64,000 nucleotides of DNA. It comes from Cheilinus undulatus (lineage: Eukaryota > Chordata > Actinopteri > Labriformes > Labridae). The notes under the pieces are model-generated. The model was not told where the DNA came from. It worked only from the letters and a program-made list of their open reading frames with translations, and ran no database searches. The stretch is taken from positions 25,014,196 to 25,078,195 of the forward strand of contig NC_054873.1 of NCBI RefSeq assembly GCF_018320785.1. Direction: 5' to 3'. Positions 24,000 through 35,900 of the stretch are shown here, in pieces. Numbering within the stretch: the stretch's first letter is position 1; the number at the start of each line of letters is the position of its first letter. The position numbers and the translations under genes are program-made.

Positions 24000-26900
24000 G
24001 TAAGTAATATTTTATAACGTTTTATGTAACGTTAGCCAGTGAATGCCCATTGTAGCTGTTCATCGAGTTGTTCCTAAAAAGGGGAAAAAAGAAACCTTTT
24101 CGTTTATAAAAAAAACGTATCACAATTTTCTTGTCAGCTCGGTTGTATTTCAAAGTCTGAATGGTTGCAAACTGGTTTGTCAAATGCAGCCTAACTAATA
24201 AATTGCGGTCACCCTGTTTTGTCTGGCTACATTGACAGCAACAACAAGGGTCAGGGTGCATCACCTCCCGGTGATTCAGATATGTTGAGTGCCTCACAAA
24301 CAGGATACACAAAGAGGGAATTTACTATGATGCCACCTGAGGAGAAGCTCAGACACTTTGACAGCCGAGCAAAGAACCATGAATACAAGCAACAGGTGAG
24401 TGTTGTACATGGTGGAAAATTCATATTGCATCCATTGTTTATAGTTCTTAAAATTTACACGTGCATCTAAAAACAGAGAATATCATGAAAACAAGGAAGG
24501 TAAGGCACAAAAGGTCACTGCTGAAAGGGCAGGCTGTTTACATACTACTGTATCAAAGAATAATCATAGAAAGTTGACTAAAAGTAAAAAGTGTTGTAAG
24601 GAAAAGTGCACAAGCAACAGATTTTAGATGAAAGTATCTTTTTTTTATTTCATTTGGGAAATCAAGGTCCTAGAGTCTGGAGGAAGATCAAGCAGGCACA
24701 GAATCTAAGGTGCTTGAGGTACAGTGTGAAGATTTTAGCATCAGTGATGGTTTGAGGTGCCATGTCATCTGCTGCTGTTGGTCCACTGTGCCCTATCAAG
24801 TCCAGAGTCAACACTGTCATTCATCTACTAGTAGATCATCTCTGGGGAAATGTCAAGAAGAAGATGAGAGACACCAGACTCAGTGTTGAGTCCAAAAAAC
24901 TAATAACTTGGTGCATAGATGAGCATAGATTTCCATAAGGTCAATATTTCTGTATTATAAACCCTTTTTTGGACTGATTTGTGATACTCTAGCAGAAATA
25001 GTGGATTTTTTATTTTTATGAGCTGTAAGTTGTAATGTAAAAAAGAAAAAAAAATTTGTAATGACGGATCTGGACGATTGTTGTATTTAATTACATCACA
25101 GTAAAGAAACACATTTTTTCATGATGTTCCATTTTTTGAGATGCACATAAGCTTTGAAAATATTTCCTTAAGACTTTACCATAGCTTCTTGAGATCATGC
25201 CTATTCCTGAGTTTGCTACAAACACTCCTACATCTTTAACATGTAGTTTGATTATCACTGAATACATTAAAATGCATGAATATATTAGCAACAGCCATAC
25301 ATATAGGGGGAAATTAGGTTTCAGATCATCTGTGTGCATATTGATACCTTAACATCTCAGCCACTAGGATCTTGGTGATGCTAACAGTCATTTACTGTAC
25401 CTCCTCAGTTTGATGCTTGCATCCGGGACTTGATGCATTGTGTGGCTCTGACAAGGCTGGTGTATGGAGAGGGACATCTGAAACTAGCCCAGGCTCATGT
25501 TAGACTGGCGAAAGCATACTTCAAATTTAAAGGTAAATTTAAAGATAAGTTTAACTGTACAGCTGCATTTAAAATAAAATCTGAAATAAAACAGACACAT
25601 TTTGCTATGCTTCAGTTAGCTAGTACAACATTGGTTATTTTTAATTTGGAGTTTCCTCTATATATAGGTCTCGTGTCTGAACACTGATTTATAAAATCTA
25701 AATAATGTCTCTTTATTTTTCAGGCTGGGGTCTGCAAGCTCAGGAGCACCTGGCCATTGCCAGAGAGCTTCTTGCTTTCTACACATCCTGTGAGGATGAA
25801 AAGTTTGAGGTTCTTATGTGCCTCCTGAACATACACCTCACACAGGGAGGCACTTCTCTGCTTACAGAAAAATATCCTTGCCTTGTTTGAGCAGTACAAC
25901 ATAAAAACCAGATGGTGCTGGTGAATTAAAAGTATCAACTGTGAAAAAAGTAAAACAGTAAAAAAAACTTAACCTTTCAACTGGTGAAAATAAACTATTT
26001 AAAATTTAAACTACCAGTAACCACACTAGCTAACTAATGCACTGAAACTTTGCTGGCAAAGCTCCTTGAAGGTGTGATTCATCAGGTGCTCTTTTCTGAT
26101 TGGTTGGTAGTTCACTGCACCTGTGCACCAATGAGGCTTCACCAGCAGGCTGCACAGGTGATCATCAGGGTGGAGGATACGGTCACCAGCACTCACTCAC
26201 ACATGCATTCAGCCTCCAGAAAGAGGTCAGTTGCATACACAGGAGATGGAGCACCTTTGGCTGTAACATTTGCATAAAAACTTAAATATGAATAGCAATT
26301 TGGAAAACATTCTTAAAAAGTCCTTAACTCTTTTACTCTAGTGGAGGCAGAATCCTCCTTTCTGGATGCAGAACACATTCTTGAGAAACTTCATCAACTT
26401 TGTGACATCAACCAGGAAGAGAAGAAAAACAGTGAGCTGGAAATCTGCAATGGTCTATTCAGGTGAAGTGACAAACTATTTCTATGTGTATTTAAACCAG
26501 AAAAAAGCAGCAATATGATATATATACAAAATTAGAGGCTGTTGTGCAGAATTTGTGGCCAGTATGATGTCAAAGCAGGTGCTACTTGTGTTTAGCAGTG
26601 CTGTCGGGTAATCAGATGATTTGTGCTATTTATTTCCTATGACTCTTATGGTATCATGTTCAAGCAGAGCCATATAACTTGGTGCTTTCCAAATGATATT
26701 TTAACAGGTTACGTTTTTCCATGGCACATTTGGAGTATAGCCTGGATGGTGTAATATGTACATTGGTTTTTAATATACATTCATAGTTGTTTCATTTCTT
26801 GAAACATTGAAGATTCAAATACAGTACTTTCCTTTTATGTTTGGCCACAAGATGGTGATATGTCACTGCCTGTTTTTATAAATAACCCCTCTAGGTTGTT

Positions 26901-29900
26901 TTGGAGTGGAACTGGTTTGCTGACTGCTCAACAACATAATTGAATGAGCTCACAAATAACTTGACAAATCAGGGTTTTCCCATTTGCTGTCCAGGCCACT
27001 CAGCAATCAGTGTGGGTGTTTTTTATGGATGCTTGCAGTCCAGCTAGGTGTGGTCTTTATACTCAGTCGCTGATCAAGCAAAGGGAACAGTATGAGGAGG
27101 AGCATTTTGTCTCTTTTTAGTAGTATATCTCACTCTCTCTTTTTAGTTTAAACTTCAACCCCCTCACTTCATCTTTCATATTTTCTGTTATATGTGGTAA
27201 TAGTTTCAGAAAGCTTTTCATTTCTCTATTAGGTGATTACTCCACACTGATTATTATAGTGTTATTGATTTGAGTCTAAAATTTTACAACATGCATTTGT
27301 AACCTGATAGTGTTATTGACAGCAGACGCCATCAGGGCGGCACTACATGTTAAGAAAAGATTAGAGACACAGTGAATCAGACATCAAGTGCAGGAAAGAT
27401 TGATATGTATTGAATCTACTGAGGGAACTGTGTGGCCTACAGCATAAATTACTTACTAGCCATTTTCACTGGTAAGTTAATGTGATTGACATAGGAGGCA
27501 GAACAGAAAGCAAACAGAAAGTTAAGTGTATCATAACCTGGATTACCACTGACCAATACATTAAATTATTAATATTCTGTTGTTAATCTTTAGGGGCAAA
27601 CATTGAAAATTACCATTAGTTATAAATGTGGTGCAGTGCATTGGAAATTTGTTGTTCAATTCTTTATGTGTACTGAATCTGTCTATGCTAAATGAACCAA
27701 TAGATACAGTGTCTATGAAAAGTATTCACCCCCTTGGAATTTTTACCCTTTTATTGATTTTATAAATCAGTCATGGTCTATATATTTAGACTTTTTGATG
27801 TAGAAATCATTACAAAATTTAAAAAAAACAATATGTAAAGTAAATTAAGTGATTGCATGACCTAATTCAGCAGAGGTCCAGCCAGTTGGTGCTTGTACTC
27901 TCACTATTAGTGAAACGGGGATCACCTGAGTACAGTGAATGTTTATCAAGTGGTTGTAGTTTAAAAACACTTGTGTCTAAAGGGTTAGTGACTGATAAAT
28001 GAGTATTCATGACTACCATTACACCATGAATACAAAAGAACACTCCAAGCAACTGAAAGGAAAGATTATTGAGAAGTAGAAGTCAGGGGATGTATGCAAA
28101 AAAAAAAAAAAGAAATTCCAAGGCACTGAAAGAATATGGCACATGTGTAAATCTGCCTCGATCTGGCCATCTTCACAAACTGATTGACCATGTAAGAGTG
28201 AGACTTGTGAGAGAGGCCACCAAGACACCTATGACTACTCTGAAGGAGTTACAAGCTTCAGCAGATAGGAGAGACTCTGCACACAACTGTTGGCTGGGTT
28301 CTTCACCATTCAGAGCTTTATGGGAGAGTCAGTGGCATGTTTGAAGAAAAGTCATTAAATATCGACTAAATCTCGACCAAAATGGTGCGTTTTGGCCATC
28401 AGACAAGACACTATGTTTAGCGGACACTGTGAAGCAGTGGTGGCAGCATCATGCTGTGGGGATGCTTCTCGGTAGCCAGTCCTGGAAGGCTCTTAAAAGT
28501 AGAGGGTGAAATTAATGAGTCAAAATACAGGAAAATCCTGGACAATCTTACTCAATCTGCAAGAGAGCTACGGCTTGGGAGAAAATTAAATTTCCAGCAA
28601 GACAATGACCCGAAGCATACAGCAAAAGCTGCACAGAAATTGTTTTAAAGACCACAACGTTAATGTTCTGGAGTCACTGAGTCACAGCTCAAACCTCAAT
28701 ATAAAAGAGAATTTGTGGCAGGACTTGAGCTTATGCCCAATCCCCATGTAACCTGACATAGTTTGAAAAGTGGTGAAGTATAAATGCTGACTTGAAGGAG
28801 GTGAATATTTATGCAGTCACTTATCTTCCATTACATATTTTTCTGATATTGATATTACTTTATTGAAAACTTTTTACTTTAAAATTTATTAAAAAGTTTT
28901 TGTGTTTTTTTTTTTTGGTAAAAAAAAAAAAACACAAATCATATTGACTGTGATTGTTATATAAAATCAGTAAAAGGGTTATAACTTCAAAGAGGGTGAA
29001 TACTTTTTACAGGCACTTTACTTCCTAACTTTACTCAAGATTTAGTCAAATGCAGCTTAAACAACCCAGTACACTCCTTATGAATAGTCTTTCGTATAAG
29101 AGAAGGGAGTAACATGTTCAGACTTACAGCTAAACATATAGGTAGACATTGTTAAAGGGACATATTATGCAAAAATCACTTTTTCAGGTTTTTCTAACAC
29201 AAATATGTGCCCCTGGCCTGTCCACAACCCCCTCAAGTACCAGAAAAATCCATTCCCTTCCACCTCCTCTTTCTCCACCTTTCAGAAAATGTGTGCTAAA
29301 ACAATCCATTTTCAGATTTTACCCTCATGACCTCACATGGGGAGTAAGCACCTGCCCCCAAGTTTGAGTGGCCCTCCCCACGACTGATCTTCCTGCAGCT
29401 GCAATGCTGGATAGCTCAGTGGGTTACCCTGCTGACTTTGGTCTGGGCTGACTGACTCTGATTCTGACTGATGGTTCAAATCCCAGTCAGGTCCCAAACT
29501 TTGGATAAAAGTGTCTGTAACATTGTAACATCAGGAGTGCCATGACCATTTCCTGAGAGGGGTGTGGTCAGGGGCAGGGTCAGATAGCTAATTACCATTT
29601 AAAGGCACAGATATAGAAACGGCTCATTCTGAGAAGGGCTGAAACAGAGGGGTTTTCAAACATGAAAAATCCTATATTAGATTGTTTTTTCAGCATCAAA
29701 CTTCACAGGTGTGTTTTGGGGACCTCTGAGAGCAATATAAGCTTGTCTTAAAAGGGTAAAATATGTCCCCTTTAAAGGGTGAGTGTTTATACAGGTTCTC
29801 TCATTTAAAAGACATGATTAAGAGTTTAATTCTTCACTTTGTATGGAGGACCCCATGTTTTAGGATCTTGTTGCTAGGTAGAGGTCTAAAACTCCTGCAG

Positions 29901-32900
29901 CATTTACAGTAAACAAGCCATTACAGCAGCCAAGGTGAGCTACAATCACAGGAATTTGAAAATGATGCCATCTTGGTTTGTTTCAAAGAGTCAGAATTTG
30001 TTGACATGATGTGTGTAATTGAAAAAATGTGCAGACTCTGGCTGGTGTGTAAGCTTGCTTAATCTCTTTTGTTAGGTGGTGACTAAGAATTTGGCATGCC
30101 TCTAAAGCTCTGTCAGTCAACAGGGTTGTGATGAGGGGGAATGTTCCCACCACAGCCTGGAGTGAAAAAGTCAGCTCAGCTCTCTAATAGATCCTGATCT
30201 GAGTAATCTGCAGGGTTTTAGATCAATTCTCAAGGTGTGTACTTGCAGTAGTTCAGCCAGATGAGGAATTTAATTCAAGGAAGAGTAAGTAATAGTTATA
30301 AATTAGTTTTATATGTGTGTGGTGTCACGTTTTTAGTTTTGGCCATGAATGCTTACATAACTTACTCATTCTCTTTGATTTAGGTTTGAAACATTTTCTC
30401 ATACGATCTCCACTCTTAACTCAGTTATCCTTTTCATGAAAACATTCATCTATCCACTATCTATACAACTTATTCTATTTGGGTGTGTTGGGGGGTTACA
30501 CCCAAGACAGTCGCCAGTCAATGGCAGGGCTAGCATAAAAAGACAAGCAAGCAGTCACACTTACATTTTCCCCTGATTGACTTAATAGGGCTGGGTATTT
30601 CCCATAGCCTTGCAATATGATATGTATCACGATGCAATACACACATAGGATATGATATAAAATAAACTTTCTCTGCTGTTTTTTTTTTTTTATCTGAAGT
30701 TGCAGCCTTAGTTCAAGTGACATTTTTTAGAATAGTCTACAAAAATCTTGCTTTCTTAATTTTTGTGAGTTTTTCTTATCATATGAGAATTACATAAAAA
30801 TCATGATTCCCTTCAATGCATCAATTCATATCCAATTTGCAATACAAGTGAAAATCATGACAATAACATTTTTTTCACAATTGTTTAACCCTTTTAATGT
30901 AGTATTGTTTTGGTTATAGCATAGAATGATTTATTACTTGGGTTTGTTGGAAAATAGGTACGATGAGGAACTTAAAAAATAATCGCATATCAAATCGCAT
31001 TCGCAATATTGGGGAAAGAAATTGCAATTAGATTATTTTCTCAAATAGTTCAGCCCTAGTATGTAGCCAACATAGCTACATAGATAAACTAGAAAAGCAC
31101 TCAGAGAGCACAGACTTCTGCCATTAGCCCTATCTCCCAATAGTACAGAATCCTTTAAAAAATTTCTGGATCCAGACGGTGATCCGGATCACTCCCAAAA
31201 TCTAATCAGTTCTTCCTTAAGCCATTTGTGACATTTCCTGAAAATTTCATCAAAATCTGTCCATAACTTTTTGAGTTATGTTGCTAACAAACAAACAAAC
31301 AATCCCTGCTGATCACATAAACTCCTTGGCAGAGGTAAAAAGCTAAAGCTAAGCTCACAAAGCAGCTATGTAAGCTATATAGGCATTCTATCTATGTAGC
31401 AACATTAGCTTTAGCTACATTTGCTAAAGTTCACATTGTTAAAGCTAACATAGCTATAGATAATGTAGCTTATGTAGTGTGTAGCTAGCATAGCATAGGT
31501 TTAGCTTACAAAGTAGCTATGTAAGCTACATATACATGTTATCTATGTATACCATTAGCTTTAGCTACTTTTGCTGAAGCTCACATAGCTAAAGCTTACA
31601 TAGCTACATTGCTTATGTAATAATGTTAATTACATAGCTAGCTCAACTATGTTAGATTTAGTTTAACTTAATGAACCTAAAGCAAGCCATTATTGGTGTG
31701 ACTGGTTCTTAAAGAGGTCTATACATAATTGAGTCCCTGATTAGACCTCTAACATTTTTCTCTGTTTTATTTACAAAATGTTGCTTGGTGCTTAATGTTT
31801 GCTGTGCTATTTCATAATTGTAACTGTCAGACTTTGTTATGGATAACTTAATTTTAAAAAAACAGAACTGGAAATATGTTGTACCAGCAAATTACAGCAC
31901 TTCCTTTCTGAGATATACTGTCTCCAATGAACAGTCAGTGAGAGTGGCTGTCAGAGATGTACAGCCTGCAGCCAGTCACCTCTCACATTTGTGGTCAGAT
32001 AGCTTCTGTATCATCACTATCAATGTATGTATAGGCAGTGAGTACATAACCATATACTGCCATATAGATTAATAGACAGAACAGGTTATAACCTAATGAG
32101 CATGTCTTTCAACAGTGGGAAATGTCAAAGTACCAAGAGAGGACTAGGAACTTTCTTGCTAACCACTGCAGCTATTCACACAACTTATAAAATGTGAAAC
32201 TGTGTGAAGTAGCTAACAGAGTTTGTGAAGTTGCCATGTTCCCCTGTCCTTATTCCCAGGCGGATACACAGGATTGCTAATGTGCAGTAAATAACAGTGT
32301 TCTATTCATGCTTGAGGTCCAGAGTTTTGTTTATTTTTACCCGTCTTTTTCACTATTTCATGTGTTTGATCAGTTGTCTGAAATTAAACCAGCAGCCTCA
32401 GACTGAAAAGATATTTTTCTCCATAAAATTTCACCCAAATTTAGCCAAGGCAAACAATAAACATTCTCATGAGTCAAACTGCTGTCAGTTGAAGCACTGT
32501 AAATATTTGCAGTAAGCGGCTTTGTTTTTCTTATCCATCTAATTACCGTAGCTTGGCTTTTTGATGTCATTCTCTGAGTAATAGCAAAGAGTAAACCTAC
32601 GTAAACCATGTTCTGGAAACATTTACAATAGAGGACTGTGTGGCTTGCTTGGCAACTCATCTACAAATCCTCAATTATATAAAATTCCCCACTCTTCGGT
32701 CTCTTGGTAGATTGCAGTGGGCTGATGCATATTACAGTCCTGGGCAGGATGTGTGTAAGGATGTGGAGTGAATGAGAGGATAGAGGGGTATTGTATCTGT
32801 GTGTCCATGCAGGCAGGCTGGCAGGACTCAAGCAATACTGGAATGTAGCTCTGCTTCAACCATGGCTGCTGCCCTAAAAGGACTTAAAGAGCCTTCCCTG

Positions 32901-35900
32901 TGAAAACTAATGGGTGGGGCTCTCAATCTTCCATCATCGTGTTGGGATCATTTTTGATTCATGGGAGAATACAGTTAAAGGTGACATGTTACCATTTTAA
33001 GACAAGTTTATATTGTTCTCAGAGGTCCCCAAAACATGCCTGTGAAGTTTATTGCTGAAAAAACACTCCAGTTTTGGATTTTTGTATGTCTAAAAACTCC
33101 TCCGTTTCAGCCCTTCTCAGAAAGAGCTGTTTCTGTATCTGTGGCTTTAAATGGTAATTAGTTGTCTGACTCAGCCCCTGACCACACCCCTCACAGAAAA
33201 TGGATGCAGCACTTGTGATATTACAGACACTTTTTTCCCCCAAAGTTTAGACTGGGATTTGAACGATCAATCTTCTAGACTGTAGTCAGCAGGGTAACCC
33301 ACAGAGCTATCCAGCATCTCAGCTGGTAGCTGAGAGGATCAGTAGAGGAGGGTGGAACTTTCCTCCAAGTGGGGGAGGGCCAACCAACTCTGGGGGCAGG
33401 TGCTAAGGGCCCCTGGTGAGGTCACTAGATGTTAAATCTGAGAACTGCTTGTTTCAGCACAAATTTTCTGAAAGATGGAGAAAGAGATGGATTTTTCTGG
33501 TACTTGAGGGGATTGTGGACAGGCCAGGGACACATATTTGTGTTAGAAAAGCCTGAAAAAGTGATTTTTGCATAATATGTCCCCTTTAATTGATCAATCA
33601 CAATGTTTTAATCACCTGTGCTGCTTGCTTTAAGCACATAGCAATGAATATTCTGATTTATGTAGTCCAAAGAATGTTAGCACAATGCTGTAAACTTACG
33701 CTTGAATATATTTGATTTACTCATAATACCAAAACAAGCTTGCAATAAAACATAAATTGTAAGACATGCGCAGTGTTTTGGAGGCACAGTTTTCCTGTGA
33801 TGTTGTGAAACAGTGTTGTAGCTACAGACAGAGTATTAGTGAGTGTTGTGTCCTCTGAGAAAGGCCGCCCCTTCAACTGGAGAGTGAAATTAAATTTAGA
33901 GTCCATTAGGTGGTTGGAAACTGTTAGCAGAGAAGGCTGATGGATTCAGTGTCCTTGCAGGGGTTAATGCAGATATTGTCTTCAGCTCTCTCTCCCCACT
34001 CTCCTTTGATTGCTCTGTAAAAACCCAGGCATACCATAGTACAGTAGAATAAGAAATGATTGTTTTTTATTGTGAATATTAGGTCCTTGGTAGTACAGAC
34101 TGATGGCATATTGTATCTCTAAATTCTCACATATTACATTGAGAGTTTGAACACACTACCAGGGTTACTTATCAGAGTGTGGGATGCCATTGAAAGTCAG
34201 AGACTTAAAAGCAGCATAACTTTCAGAGGAGACAGCCAAGAGAAACATGAGAGAATGCAACAAAAACAGTTAAAGGGCAACATGCAAGTTTTCCCTATTA
34301 TAGCCTGCTCTGCACAAGGTTGCTGCTGCAGCAATCATCCAAAAAGCCCTTTACCGCTCTGCTGGGTCTGCATTGGCTGGAGACCAAACAGTTTCTTGGT
34401 GATGTAAAAAAAAAACTAATTTTAATGAAGTGATTGGCCTTTAGTTATTTATTGTACCAAAATACTGCTAAACAAATAATTTATTATGGTTGTTACAGTT
34501 GTTTATAATCAGTATCATAAAGAAATATAAACATTTTTGCAGATAAATATTTATTAAGAAATAATTTGTCACAGCTGTTTCTAGATGGCTCAATCATGTG
34601 GAAGACTTGGAGATCAGCTGCCTGGGTGTAGGTGGCCCAGCGGGCACAGCCCATGTATAGCAGACAGAGCAGGTCTGAATCCAACCTGTTGCTCTTTTAT
34701 AAAGTGTCATTCCCCAATTTCTCTCTTTCAGTATCCACTCTTCTGTCCACTCCAAATCTAGGAAAAAAAGAATAATGATCTTAATCTTTGTGTTCTCCTA
34801 GGGTTAAAAATGCCTTGCCCTATTCTTAATGTGCATGATTTTGTTTTGCATCTATTATTTTGAGGGCTGTCAAACAATATACTTTCAATTGTGTCTAACA
34901 TCAAAATTATTGTAGTTAACCATGATTAATGTCCCCTTTTTTGACAAATTTTGAAATTCTATTTGCATTCAAAACTTTTTTGTAAAATGTGTTGATTTAT
35001 GTACTGTCTTAAACTATGGGTAATTGGCTTCCTGTTTTGACACAGACCTGCCTTTATTTTGAAAGAAAATAAGGAACTAAGAAATAGACCCCAAAGGCTA
35101 TTGGTGTAATAACGTTATTATTATCATTGATGATGATAATAATAATAATAATAATAATAGTGTAATAGCATATTAACCATACGCACTCTTCTGTCAATAT
35201 TTTTAAATCAATTCAATACAGTTGCCTTTATTGGCGTGGAAAACATTAGTTTCATTGTCAAAGCAATGTACAAATTTAAAATATTATTTAAAGAAAAAAG
35301 TATTATAATTGGCATAAAAAATCTGGCTTTAACTTTGAAATTTTAGTTAAAAGGTCTAGAAATAATATAATCCTTTTTTTTAAATTGTGCAGACAGTCAT
35401 CTTCAGGTTGCTGAGGTGTCCAAGGTTTTCCTTTGGTCACAACAGCTCACATGATGTGCTGCAACGTTTTGCACACTGTTGCACTTCACCCAACAGATAT
35501 GGAAGCTCTTGTTCATTTTTTCATTCATAAATTCTTTTTGTTTGCTGGTGAAAAGTGGAAAGAATTTGACTCTGATGCCCTTGTTTAAAAGACAGGTGGT
35601 TTAAAAGTGCAGCTCAGTTTCTACCCTCTGTTGGCTGCAGTGGGTGCACAGTCTGTCTTCTTTAGGGATCCAGCTTTGTCCTTGCATCGTCTTTCAATAG
35701 CAAGGTTCTGCTCTCTGAGTCTGTACATAGTCAGACATTTCCTCAGCTGTGTATCAGTCACAGTGCTTAAGTATTCTACAACTGCATATTTCCTATTAAG
35801 GGACAAATAGCATTCAAGTTTGGTTTGGTTTTTGGTCAATTCTCACCAGTCAGTTGGATAGTTTTTTGTTTGTTTGTTTTTAATAATTTGGTTTAAGCTG

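Noticed and set aside
29406-29490. tRNA gene inside the TTAA MITE
   Set aside because: Box spacing is too long, the stems do not pair well by eye, and the same sequence recurs in the second transposon copy.
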